Origin: Branchiostoma floridae
Lineage: Eukaryota > Chordata > Leptocardii > Amphioxiformes > Branchiostomatidae
NCBI RefSeq assembly: GCF_000003815.2
Contig: NC_049992.1
Span: 11,875,450 to 11,939,449 of the forward strand
Length of the DNA: 64,000 nucleotides
Direction: 5' to 3'
The notes below the pieces were generated by a model. That model did no database searches. It was given only the letters and a program-made list of their open reading frames with translations, and was not told the origin of the DNA. Made by a program: the position numbers and the translations under genes. Shown one piece after another: positions 13,085 to 24,619 of the stretch; position 1 is the first letter of the stretch; the number at the start of each line of letters is the position of its first letter.

Positions 13085-13599
13085 ATTTCCGCATCACTTC
13101 ATACGGAGGGGCCGAGGACTGATTCAGGACAAATAGGATACTATTGGTCAAACGCTACCTGTCACTATGGTTGGGTAAGCGGTCAGTGAAGCAGGCTTGT
13201 CTTTGTTATTAAGTCCTATCTTGTTGTCTACCCCATATATACACAGCGTAATGGAATTGCTAAGTGCGACTACTATGTTTCCTCATCGTCTGTCTAGCAT
13301 TGTACAAAGTACAGTCGGGCTAGAAATATGAGTCTGCAACATGAATCTAAATACCAATGAGAGGGTGTGTATTCCATATAAATTATTAACAGAAATTTAT
13401 AAAAAAACTCGGACTTCTTGAGTTTGTTGCAATTCAAGGAAAGAAAATATACTGATTATATTGTGTCAGTTGCTGCATCTTCAAGCAAGATGACAAGTCC
13501 ATATACTTGTGGGTCACAGTCAGCCATCTGTGATATGTGTTGCGGAATGTGTACTGCAATGAATTCTGGGATGGTTTCAGTATCTTCCTTGGATAAAAC

Positions 13600-14104
13600 A
13601 GTAAGATTGGTACCCCTCTCCCTGGTGCTGAATGGCAAAATAAGACTGGTGTCCCTGTCCCTGGTGCTGAATGACTGAATAAGACTGGTATCCCTGTCCC
13701 TGGTGCTGAATGACTGAATAAGACTGGTGTCCCTGTCCCTGGTGCTGAATGACTGAATAAGACTGGTGTCCCTGTCCCTGGTGCTGAATGACTGAATAAG
13801 ACTGGTGTCCCTGTCCCTGGTGCTGAATGACTGAATAAGACTGGTATCCCTGTCCCTGGTGCTGAATGACTGAATAAGACTGGTGTCCCTGTCCCTGGTG
13901 CTGAATGACTGAATAAGACTGGTGTCCCTGTCCCTGGTGCTGAATGACTGAATAAGACTGGTGTCCCTGTCCCTGGTGCTGAATGACTGAATAAGACTGG
14001 TGTCCCTGTCCCTGGTGCTGAATGACTGAATAAGACTGGCGTCCCTGTCCCTGGTGCTGAATGACTGAATACGACTGGTGTCCCTGTCCCTGGTGCTGAA
14101 TGAC
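13600..14104. repeat. 39-bp minisatellite, about 12.5 copies
   Basis: Near-identical units beginning ACTGGTGTCCCTGTCCCTGG repeat every 39 bp. As 39 is a multiple of three, two minus-strand frames stay open for about 225 codons, one reading HSAPGTGTPVLFS and the other FSTRDRDTSLIQS per unit. Each frame runs past the array into unique sequence; the second continues 40-odd residues containing PEFIAVHIPQHISQ. I treat these as repeat-borne frames, not as a demonstrated gene. Confidence 0.9.
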
Positions 14105-15639
14105 ACACTAACAAGAAGTTTTAAAGCATCCAACGATCATCTCTGATGATCAGAAGTACAGATTTGCTTACCGAAGGATCAAGCGATGTAGTGTGGCCAG
14201 CGAAATGGAAAGACGTCAAATCACACTGTTTTCACGGAAGACACCCACTCGGGTGTTTACGCAAAAAAGGAAATTAATTCACTGGGAGTAACAAACCTTC
14301 TGTCTACATTAGCACACAGAACACTAAGCTTATCTCTTTTCCTATCTCCGCAAAGTAATTTCTTTTGATTATTCTCGCGGGGTATTATGTGGACAGGATG
14401 ACCAAAAATGTGAATGTAATTGTCTGGTTTATCTTATGGGTAGGTCCTGGCGTAAGTATGAAGCGATGATGAAAATATTACTGGTCCAAGATTTTAAAAC
14501 TTATTTCATCATCACACTCGTTTATGTATAACGTTTCACTTATGTATAAGCTTTGCGTATCTAACCGATATATTGACGTATGAAAATAGCTAATATTATT
14601 AATTTAAAGCACACTTGCCACTAGGATAAGAATATTGGACAACAGACAATGGACAGAAGCGTCTCAACTGTACTTTCTTATGACGCTTTATTGACACAAC
14701 ATGAAGTATAGAGGCTTTCGTACAGACAACTTTAAACTTTAAAAATAGAAATACAAACTTATCTGACATTATGAAACTTATTCTAAATTTTCCAAATGAT
14801 TTTACATATTGTTTCATGTTATGTTACCCCCCCCCCCTGGAAATCAGCAAAGAATACTGAGGAGTCAGAATACCCAGGAGTCCGCAGTATGAAATAAATA
14901 AGTTTGTGAAATCTATAATCACACCCTGAAATCTGAGCATTTTACACTGAAATGTGGATAACGTATTACATAAGACATCATATCTAGAGCATTCCATGAC
15001 AAAATGAAATTTATTTTCAATTTGCTTGAATGTGTTTTATCCTGCAAACATCAAATGCAAATAAACTGTCTAGAAGCATGAGCCTACCATATATTACAAA
15101 GTAACAAATGCATAATTGAACACATACAAAACATTACAAAACCGTTGAAGATGACGATACCAATACTCAGGTTAGTGCAGTCATATGGCCACTGGTGCTC
15201 TGTTATGTTAACTGGATCATTTCCTTGATATTATGTTATTTCTCCTGTATTGTTTCAAACGTAGTCACAAGCTAAATCTTGCTGGTTTTCAGTTGCCGAC
15301 CCACCTATATAGTGCTTATCATCATTTCTAGTTGTTGCTTTTGCTAATCTGTTTATGTTCGTTATGATTCTGATCTGATCTGATATGTTGTCATGCTTAT
15401 AGAAGTGACGCAGCGTTTTGCTTTCGAACTTCTTCCATTGCTTTTCCTTTGGGTGCTCGCTCTGTCTTTTTCTGTCTTTGTTGATGATCGTCCTGCAAGA
15501 TTACGGCTTGAAAGTATGTGCTAGTAAATTCTGTCCGGATGAATTCAATGTAATTGAACGTCCACATTATAGTTTCAAATCTCCCTGTCGGTTTTCTGAC
15601 CTCTAGAAATGAAATAGGTCTTTCCTTTTTCTTTCATGT
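14105..15639. other. Intergenic, nothing recognised
   Basis: AT-rich sequence with a C-run near 14826-14837. No gene, RNA or clear repeat family seen; the 3' UTR of the receptor gene probably occupies the right end. Confidence 0.5.
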
Positions 15640-16815
15640 TCAATTTCCAGGCAAGATGGCGTTTCCGTTCCCGTTCCTGAAGAGCCTCGTGACTCCCCGG
15701 CGAACCTCCTGCAGACGGAACGCGTAGATGACGGGGTTGATGGCGGAGTTCAGGATCATGAACACCGCCATGTTGACCAGCGACCCGCGGTCAGGCGTGA
15801 GCAGGGCCATTCTCATGAGAAGCGGTAGCCATCCCACCAAGAACACGATCGTGATGAGAACGATGGTGATGGCGGATTTCCTGTTGATGCTGGGCGGGGC
15901 GCCCACGGCGGCTTCTTGTGCAGCGATGGCGTTCACGTGCTTCCACAGACACCAGAAGATGCCCATGTTGAAGAAGACGATTGATGTCACCGGGAGGAAA
16001 GCGGACACCAGGAAAAGGACCACGTAGCTGTAAGGCAGTCCTCCGCCCAGTGGGAGGCAATCTTTCTGAATTAGCAGGTCACAGTGCCAGCCGAAGTTGG
16101 GCAGCATCGCCAGCAGCACTGACCACGCCCAGACGATCACCACCACGACCTTGCACTTGTCGTTGGTGACGTTGTTGACGTAGGTCATCCCGTGCACGAC
16201 GAACCAGTAGCGCTCGGCCGTCAGGACCACTAGGCTGTAGGCTGAGGACAGTGCGGAGATTGAAATAGACGTGAACCTGGCGCGAAAGCCAACGGAGAGG
16301 ATGGTCTCGGTTTGTGAGGAGACCAAATACACGATAGTGGTGATCACAAAGACTATGCCGTTCAAGACGTCGCTGGCCGCCAGATTGGCCGTGAGGATGT
16401 AGGCGGGCGTGTGGAGATGGCCATGCTTGATGATGGCTGCTAGTGGGAGGCTGTTTGCCGCTGCTGACCAGACGCCCAAACACAAAGCAACACACGCAAG
16501 AGGTACACTTGCGTTAGTCAGATGGGGATGAGAACCTTTCTGCAGAAATTCTTGGATGTTTGAAGTGACGTTTCTGTCTAAACAAGAGCTGTTTGTAGCC
16601 CCTGACGAGTGGCAATTCTCAGAAGAACTACTCCGCAGTGTTGAGTTGTAGAAAACGGCCGTTTCGTCCCCGGCCTGCATTGAAACATTCAGACCCAGCC
16701 CAGAAGCCTGGGTTATCCCTACGTACCGAACTGTAGTGACGAGAATCGCCAGCACCCACACCGCGTAGTTACCTCTGTACACCATCATTCGGCCACGGTT
16801 GTAAAGCCCCTGCAC
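15640..16815 (-). CDS. Intronless class A GPCR, Edg/cannabinoid-like
   Basis: Seven-pass receptor of 391 residues. Hydrophobic segments start near residues 104 (TM1, Asn121), 138 (TM2, LAASD with Asp149), 183 (TM3, ending ERY 201-203), 222 (TM4), 262 (TM5), 314 (TM6, GWLP 328-331) and 345 (TM7, NPVIY 360-364). TM3 has no cysteine at its outer end, while loop 2 has two close cysteines (245 and 253, after FGWH); this intraloop pattern is typical of LPA, S1P and cannabinoid receptors. An extra N-terminal hydrophobic stretch (residues 16-36) may be a signal peptide, followed by five N-glycosylation sequons. A single exon fits these families. A second Met pair at residues 10-11 could be the start instead. 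The ligand cannot be assigned; a lipid is the family-based guess. DRY is ERY here. Confidence 0.9.
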   Translation of the reverse strand: MQGLYNRGRMMVYRGNYAVWVLAILVTTVRYVGITQASGLGLNVSMQAGDETAVFYNSTLRSSSSENCHSSGATNSSCLDRNVTSNIQEFLQKGSHPHLTNASVPLACVALCLGVWSAAANSLPLAAIIKHGHLHTPAYILTANLAASDVLNGIVFVITTIVYLVSSQTETILSVGFRARFTSISISALSSAYSLVVLTAERYWFVVHGMTYVNNVTNDKCKVVVVIVWAWSVLLAMLPNFGWHCDLLIQKDCLPLGGGLPYSYVVLFLVSAFLPVTSIVFFNMGIFWCLWKHVNAIAAQEAAVGAPPSINRKSAITIVLITIVFLVGWLPLLMRMALLTPDRGSLVNMAVFMILNSAINPVIYAFRLQEVRRGVTRLFRNGNGNAILPGN

Positions 16816-18398
16816 ACCAGTTCTGACTTGTCTCGCGTTGAAGACAGCGACAGAAACAGTGCTGGGGTCGTACTAAACACTGATATTCTGACGAATACCA
16901 CCCTCACATATACTATAAGTAAGCTGTCTGTTTTGAAGACCGTACACGCATTAATTTGTGGAAAGGCCATTAAAACATAACCTCAAGGGTAGCCTCAAGA
17001 AAGCGCGTCCCGACCGATTCATCTACTGTGACATTCATCAATAGCAGCACTAATTAGCATGGATTCAGCTGACTATTAGAGCTTCTGATAGATTTCAATA
17101 ACTCCGCTTTAGACTCTCTTTCATCACATCCACAGAGATCATGTTTTCATCAGTGGTGATTGGTTGGTTCGGTCGGTTGGTGGTTGGATGGATGGATGGT
17201 AAGTTGGTGGTTGGTTATGCATGGTTGGCTGGTTTGGTCTAGTTCGTGGTCAGTCGGTTGTTTGGTTGGTCGGTCAGTTAATTGTTGAGTGGTTGGCTGG
17301 TTATTTGGTTTTCCAATAGCATAACTGGTATAATAACGACGAACATGTCAGGAGATATTCAGAGCCTCTGTACGAAGAGGCATTATCATTGGTAAGGAGT
17401 CGGCATAAATTCCTACTTACATTGTAGGAAATCATTTGATTCGCAGAAATTTCCCTTCTTGAATTGACTTCAACAGTTATCAACAAATAGTAATGGTTTG
17501 ATTTTTTGGTTCACAAATCTAACTCAAGTTGTATGTATGGGTACTCCTTTAATTATCTGTAGCTTATTGTCAAAATGAAGATTACGAGCACACCAATGCC
17601 ATTGTGAAAGATATGCTTACTTTTAAAATGAAACTCTTTGTGCGCTTTCAATTCAACAAATTCAACGAATTTTTTTAATATAATCGAAGTCATAAATGTT
17701 TCAGATGCATCGAATAAAATAAAAGACAGTTGACATTTATATCATGAGCTTGCTCTGACGTGTAAGATTGGTGTCTATTATACAGAGCACGCATGGCAAT
17801 GATTAACAATATATACACATAGCTTTAATTATATACATTCCAAGAAGAACACAGTAGAGTATGGTAGAACGATGGCAACAAACAACACCAACAACAAATG
17901 AATATTGTTTACTGGTGTCAGGGGCTGTCTCTATCGTAGTTCGGAACAAAACTTATGAATACTCAACAATGTAGCTTCTTTGGAACGTAGAGAAGAACAT
18001 AACACATAGTTTCAACATTCATTTAACAATATTGATAAATTCAAGAACAAACAAGAAACATATACATTACCATATATGACATACTATACACAGAAAACAT
18101 GACATAAATGCTACTCAATTTGAACTCCACCATTAGCTGCCCATAATCACACATTTACATTTATGCTTCCTGACAAATATACATAATGTAAAACATGGTA
18201 CCAGAGGTCTGAATCGGATCCAGACATTCGAAGAATCACAAAGTTTGTTGATTTTGTGACAAGAGCACCGATAGCACTATCATCTATTTAGTTTACCATA
18301 CAAGGAGTTGACTTTTAGAATATTCTGACACGAAAGAACAAAGCGGCATACAAATACGAATATTATGTCAGTTTTCGCTTCTTTAAAGTGTATCGTGA
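16816..18398. other. Intergenic with a GGTT-type degenerate simple repeat
   Basis: A purine/pyrimidine-biased degenerate GGTT/GGTC repeat covers about 17157-17310, including a short GGAT run. The rest is AT-rich without a recognisable gene. Confidence 0.6.
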
Positions 18399-21300
18399 TC
18401 ATCTGACCCAAATGGCTATTCTGTCGTTTGGCACTTGCATGAGTTTGGCGCCCAGAAAGCCGAACTGGGCGGGGTTCCAGCTGGCCTGGCCGTTACTGTT
18501 GACTGTGGCGTACAGGCTCTTCATCATGATCTCGTTCTCGTTCGTTGCTAGGTGACAAGGTTTCCCGCCTTTTGCAGGGCTGCCCATGTGGAGACCTTCG
18601 TCGTAATATCTGGGAGAAATCAAATTTCATACATTTTAGTCAAGTGAGTTTGGATCCTGTTAAACCGTAGTAGTCTATTTCTTGTCAGCTTTTCAGTCTA
18701 ACAGAATTTTGATAGCCTTCATTTATTTCAACCAAATGAAATCAAATGGCTTTCTATAAAAAAACAGACGCTTTGAAATAAATCTGTTCTGAATTAAATG
18801 CCCCACACGGTGACACCGGCTATTAAGATGGCACTTTCTACAACTCTTTTGTGCAAGGAACCCTTGTTCTATCTCTTGAATATGTCACGCCTATGTATAA
18901 AATGTATAACTACTACCTTTGTACAACGAAACCTTTGTCAATGATCATGACAACCATGCCGTAAAGTCTACCATTGATTAAGCCCTATACAACGGTAGCA
19001 CACGTACCTGTAGCTCTCCCCAGCCTTGTTCCCCCAGCAGATCATGTCCCCGGAGAACTTCTTGTCCTGTCTGTCCTGGCGGATGACGTTCCACGTGTAG
19101 TCCAGGCTGGTGGTGCTGTAGGCCCCCCACAGGCCGTCCTTAAACATGTCGTTTGGTTTGTTGACGTCGAAGGCGGCGTACGCGTCATCACTGATCGTCC
19201 AATCAGACGTCTCGGCCACGAAGCTGAACCGGACGGATTGCCGACCTATACAGGTGTTGAAACACAATTAAACATACTACCCAAGGCGTTTAATGATGAT
19301 CATCCGCAAACTAAGAATTGCGCTACCTTCGAATAGTATTGGCTAACAGAATGCCACACAATACGTTCACATTCAATTTTATGGGATATAGAACTCTACT
19401 TCAAACTGAATGCCAAGCTCATCCTAGATAATCATTCATTCACACATGGGGAACAAATACTTAGTTGCACAGATTTTAGCACAAAGTGATTGTCTATGCA
19501 AAATATAACTAACTACAAAACAAGAGGTAGGAAACTGGTGATGGTTAATTGGTGTCCCTATGGATTTTTGCTCTCGTCTGCAACAGACCAACCCAAGATT
19601 GGGGGATCCGCCTGGTCGCTCGAAGCACGTAACCGAGGATCGGCCAATCAGACCCCCGAATCCTGAGCGGTAAGGTTGAGCGTATAAATACCACAAAGTA
19701 AAACACTGCATTATACCTTATTATAGTTCCCACCGGCAACAGGTCATGACAAAGGGTTTCCCAAAACTATTTAGCATTAGGCTAACCATCAGGTAATTCT
19801 TTTAAAAAATTTTGGATATGGCTCTGAATCTAGATCTGTTATAAATATGTTATCATCACTTCCTAACAACGAGGCTAACCCACAAAAAGCACGCTCGCAA
19901 TCACACAAACGTATACACACACGGGTGCGCGCACGCACACACATACACGCGTACCAATCACACACACACATGCACACACGCGCGCGTACACACACACACA
20001 CGCAAAGCCATTTGGTTGACAAATGCTGAGATGACACAGACCTAGCAGGAACATGTCCCGGATGATGTTGTTCTTGAGGTGCACGCCTGTGTCCTGCCCT
20101 ATCCCATCAGTCAGCGGGACAGTGTCGCGCTCGTGAATCTCGTGGAACAGGTTCGCCTGCATCGGGTCTATCTGGAGAAGGTTCACAAAATTACTCAGAT
20201 TTGATCATACTAACGTTGTTACAGTGTTGATTTCTACACATAAAGGTATCCATTGCACGCATGACAAGGTGTCCACCATTTCCAGCAACTAAATATTGCT
20301 ACGTAAGGAAGAATTGAAGACGAAAATGCAGGTAGAATATTACGTTCGACCTTAAGTCGTCATCTTTAACTTTTACCTGGTCAATATAAAACAAAGCTCA
20401 GGGATTGGTTGAAAGTAGTGATGACGTCCTTACCACCGATTCTGCGCATGACTGTCCCTGCTTTTCCGGACACACCCAGCTGTAGTCGTCCGTTACCTTG
20501 GCAACGAGAGTCCAGCCTCCACCGGCCGTGGTCATGTCGCAGTAGGCACGGAAGGCGTTCCTGTTGTCGGCTCTGCTGGGAGAAGGAAAACGTCAGGACG
20601 ATCATAGTTGGTAAAGGTGGGGTCACACCTGCGTATATATTTAAGTCCGTATGAGGCGCGCATGGGAGTATTTGTCTCCAACAGGCCCCACAGGTCGTTG
20701 TAGAAATAATAGAAATTGCACAAACGTAAACAGGTAACATGTCAGACGAGTTAGCTGGGTCGCTAACCATACTTCGCGTCAGCTAACTCATCTGGCATGT
20801 TATGTATCTAATAATAATAGTATATTTGTACTATTTTTCCCGCGACCTTTGGAGCCTTGTAGAGACTAAGAGCGTCATACACACCTCAAACGGACTTGAA
20901 TATATACGCATGTGTGACCCCACCTTAATTCTAGATACCTATTCAACGATAACATCCACAATTCTTACGTGATGAACAAGCATCTTCAAGTACCTGTACG
21001 GTGTACATGTAGGCTAATGGGTTTTTTTTTATTTCACTGATGCTAAAGTTTGACTTGCTTTTAGCGTCTCTTTGCTCAAAAATAAACCAAAGCCGTACAC
21101 CCTTCCTTTCTAACTTTTTTTCTTTCACTCCATCCTGTTCCGTTTGCTGACCTGTTTTTAGGGTTGATCCAGTACATGCCGTCCCCCCGGCTGTCCCCGC
21201 GGAACAGGATATCCAGGCAGCTCCGGCCCGGGCGGTTCGGGTCCCGGCTGGGGGGCGGGAACAGGCCTCGCCACTCCTGCCCCGTACAGATGTCCAGCGC

Positions 21301-24300
21301 CTCTTCTGGAGGTGAAATAATGATTTTTAGAGATAATCTGTATATGCAAGCTCATGTCTGAAACTTAATAGCAAGGGACCACACAGAAAAGATTGGCAAT
21401 ATATAAAATGCAACTTGACAATGACTATAGATCTTCTATAGAATGTGTTACCTTCATAAAGGTGTTACTACAGTTAACAGTGTAATCATTAGTATCGTAG
21501 TGGATACGTGTACTTTTGCATCATGTCTGAATAAAAGACGTGCTATTGTTGATTTATCCCATAAAATCCATGCTATCCTATAAATTGATTTATACAAAAG
21601 GGATAACGAGAATCACACGAAGAGAACATCATTGGTCTAATTGTCTTATCAAATAGATTTGCAAATTGAATGTGCAGTGCCACACCTGTCTCGTCTATCT
21701 TGATATCACCCACGTTGTCCGGGGTGCACTGTCCGGACGACACGACTTTGTTGGTGCGAGACTGCAGCGATACTTCTGCTTCATATGACGACGGTGAATC
21801 TCTCTGCAGCTGTATATAGATGAAGAACTGAACGTGAGTATTTGTCTCGAAACAAACCGATAGTCGAGCATTTGGTGAATGATAGTGATATTGAAGACGA
21901 CCGTGCATACATTACTGCACAGTGCATACCCAAAGACACTGGTAGACTAATGCCCCCTATGCGAAGTTAGAAGAAGTGCAAGGTTAAAAAGAGAAGAGTG
22001 CATGCCTAGCGGTTTACCTTGTTGACCTTACCCCCTGTCTCCTTCATCTCCTCCCTCAGTTCCTTCAGGAGTCGCCGTGTGCTTCTCTTTCCATTCTGAC
22101 TCTACAGGACGTAAAGTTGTTCAAGGTGAATAAATCAACGCTAGTCACTGGTGTCGTTTATGGCAACACCGAACTGGCGTCAATGATAGTTTCGATAAAT
22201 GATTTGTCAATGTATATGAATGTTAAGTACAGAAAAAGACTTCCGAAAGTCCGCTAGTCAGACATCAAAAGTTGCTTTCCTCCCGTAAGAATCCACGGTT
22301 AACGCCTTTATCATTCGTCGATTTGGGATATATTTCCGACCAAACGCTGTCAACAGTAAGGGTTTCGTCAGGGGAAATGCTGATCTTGCAAACGTCACCA
22401 CAACTAGTCGGCACATCACAGAAACTCCGGCATGGTCTACGTCCCTCCCCGCGGACTAATCTGTATCAATTTTCGTCATATTTGATAAACGAGATGTAAA
22501 AGAGCATGAAGCTGACTGCCTGACCCCGTGACCTCACCTTGGCGACGTCGGACAGTGTGAAGACCACGGTACCGAGCTTGATCTGGCGGCCCAGCGGCAG
22601 GAACACCATGTCAGCGTCCGTGTTGTTCTTAGTCATCAGGGAGATCTCACCCTCCAGCAGCTGCCTGGAAAAGGTACGACCTTGTTAGCTTCTCATCACA
22701 TGTGCTAACGTCACATTTCCAAACCGGTGCCCAGTCGGGCTTTTCGCGGAAATAAAAGATAGAAATAAGTAAAAATGTCCACGGTCCACGACTATTCTCT
22801 TTTAATATGTCTTGTGAAGTTCCCGAAAGCTGCCCCGGTTTGGAAATATGACATAGGCCTAACCAGGAAGGATCGTGTTTGGGTTGGTTGAAAATGAACT
22901 AAAACGCAAATCAACTGAATATTCTCATGAGATTGGGCGCCGTCGACAGTGGGCAAAATCGTAACGGTTCTGGCTCCTCGCGCTCTACATGCGTATCAAA
23001 GGTTGTAGGAGCAAGAGTCAAAGAATTAAACAATGTGTAACTCTCGGTAAATGACGAGAAAAAAGGAAGATATCTTACAACTTGACTACCGAAGATTTTC
23101 ACTGGATAGAACTATGTATGATTTACTGAGCCTTTATGATCACGTGATTCAGGACTATTGTCCGTTTGAGTTAAATCTTTCTGACTCCCCGTATCCTTGA
23201 GCCTGTGCTTTGTCCTGCTGTGATGAGGTTCAAGAAAACCAAAGTGCCGCGCTTGACCTTGACGGGTGGGGTCAGCGGGCACTCCGGGACACACGTAGGG
23301 TTACAATAGCCTCGCCTCGGACGCTTTAGGATGGAACAGCCGAGGACACTTGCGGGGCCACCTATAGCCTCGCCTCAGACGCTTTAGGATGGAACAGCCG
23401 AGGACACATGCGGGGCCGCCTATAGTAGCCTCGCCTCAGACGCTTTAGGATGGAACAGCCGAGGACACGTGCGGGGCCACCTATAGCCTCGCCTCAGACG
23501 CTTTAGGATGGAAAGGCCGAGGACACATGCGCGACCACCTATAGCCTCGCCTCAGACGCTTTTGGATGGAACAGCCGAGGACACATGCGGGGCCGCCTAT
23601 AGCCTCGTTACAGACGCCTAAGGATTATTGCAGGAATCTTAGCCGGGGCACATGTAGGGTTCATGCAGCCTCGTCACAGACTTCTTAGGGTGACGTAAAG
23701 TATTGCAAATTAATCGGTGACATATTGCTCTCAAATGCTTCCGTCGTGATGAAACAGCTTTTTTCTCAAGTTCTGCTTTATCCATCCTTTCTATATTTCG
23801 TTTTTTTACGCAATAGATGATAAATAACAAAACAAAAATCAAAACATGTTGTTTCAGGTTTTCCGCGCAATGATGTTGTAAAAATGCATGCCCTAGATCA
23901 GCCCGCGAGCGTAGTGATCGGTGATGTGTCATGTGCAGCTGGGCACCATCAAAAACGCCAGCATAGGGAGTTACCACGCAAAGCCGTCATGGCTGTATAT
24001 GTGTAATCTATGACGTTTGTTGTTTTCCTTCCATAAACACATTGCGAGGAAGATTCAACAGTGCTTTATGATATCATGCATTAAAATGTCCTTGATAACA
24101 CATGTAGAAATGAGTATAAGGGAGCAATGACAAGGTACATACGTACATGCCACAATATCTTCAAGCTACAAGAAGGAAGAGAAAACATATTGCTCGTTCT
24201 AGCAATTTGGTTTTACATCTAAAAACAGACTTGTATCCTACCTTCTCCATCCTTTCCCCTTCAATGGAGATGCTTCTATCCCCGCTATGGTTGACAGAAC

Positions 24301-24318
24301 GGTCAACAGTGCAAACAT
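18399..24318 (-). CDS. Secreted fibrinogen-related protein with tandem RGD motifs
   Basis: Nine exons, all phases consistent: 24242-24318, 22538-22664, 22018-22095, 21686-21803, 21152-21305, 20434-20575, 20042-20171, 19008-19245 and 18399-18609, giving about 424 residues. Exon 1 encodes a signal peptide (MFALLTVLSTIAGIEASP). Exon 3 is charged and probably helical (LLKELREEMKET). Exons 5-6 carry SCLDILFRGDSRGDGMYWI then YCDMTTAGGGWTLV, the N-terminal half of a fibrinogen-like fold. Exons 8-9 contain WGAYSTTSLDYTWNV, MICWGNKAGESYRYYDEG and end in IAIWVR, which is not the usual fibrinogen C-terminal subdomain, so this is a divergent relative; I cannot name its subfamily. Exon 6 has a CAGCAG acceptor (20572 or 20575 start), and exon 3 could start at 22101. 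Likely secreted recognition or matrix protein. Confidence 0.85.
19895..20012. repeat. CA/CG-rich microsatellite
   Basis: Degenerate (CA)n with ACGCGCG interruptions inside an intron of the fibrinogen-related gene. It produces spurious low-complexity open frames on both strands. Confidence 0.9.
20612..20927. mobile_element. Foldback MITE-like element (316 bp)
   Basis: Long imperfect inverted ends: TAAAGGTGGGGTCACACCTG at the left, and the complement ending TGTGACCCCACCTTA at the right, with pairing continuing through the GCGTATATATTTAAGTCCGT arm. A second hairpin (AACATGTCAGACGAGTTAGC against its near-complement) is nested at about 20736-20803. No coding capacity. Lies in intron 5 of the fibrinogen-related gene; the outer TA may be the target duplication. 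Confidence 0.75.
22705..22863. mobile_element. MITE, family shared with 40,028
   Basis: Inverted ends with core TCACATTTCCAAACCGG on the left and CCGGTTTGGAAATATGACAT on the right. Internal AAAGATAGAAAT is shared with the element at 40028-40220, which has the same ends. Located in intron 1 of the fibrinogen-related gene. Confidence 0.75.
23308..23660. repeat. 58-bp minisatellite, about six copies
   Basis: Units begin AGCCTCGCCTCAGACGCTTT and continue with GGATGGAACAGCCGAGGACA and a GGGGCC-rich end. Copies start near 23308, 23365, 23426, 23486, 23541 and 23601, with a degraded seventh after 23668. In intron 1 of the fibrinogen-related gene. Confidence 0.85.
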
Positions 24319-24507
24319 CTCAGGAAATCCCATGTTTTTCTCTGAGCTGTAGATTTTATCTCGGACGTAGCGTACGATGGGAGTGGCACTGCTCGGCTCG
24401 CCGATGTTGTGTCCTGAAAAAGGCGGCTTGTGAAGATGGAAAAGGCGGCATCTCTCTTATAACTACTTCCTCCATTGTTTTCTCCTTATCCGTGTTTCTG
24501 TGCTGTG

Positions 24508-24512
24508 ATTGG
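24508..24512 (-). promoter_or_regulatory. CCAAT box upstream of the fibrinogen-related gene
   Basis: CCAAT on the minus strand, 190 bp upstream of the ATG at 24318, in a GC-rich stretch (24490-24610). Plausible promoter element; no TATA box seen at the expected place. Confidence 0.35.
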
Positions 24513-24619
24513 TGGGTTGAGGCCGCGGCACGTGCGGACGGTGGTGTGATACCGGCCGGCAGCCTTTGGCGGCTTCCCTCTCCATTCATCCCCGGCTCTC
24601 TTGGGGGCGTTGTCGTTTT

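Larger units (their letters stand above)
10213..13145. repeat. Composite repetitive element with identical internal direct repeats
   Basis: A 93-bp sequence at 10213-10305 recurs without visible change at 12866-12958. A second 66-bp sequence at 12805-12870 recurs at 13080-13145. The simplest reading is a 2.65-kb element (10213 to about 12870) followed head to tail by an internally deleted copy (12866-13145) that keeps the same left and right ends. No transposase, reverse transcriptase or other coding domain was recognised, and the family is unknown. The 100-N gap lies inside, so misassembly cannot be excluded. Confidence 0.6.

Noticed and set aside
19789-20186. Cysteine/valine-rich frames such as CVCVCVRARVCMCVC
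   Set aside because: Produced by the CA microsatellite.
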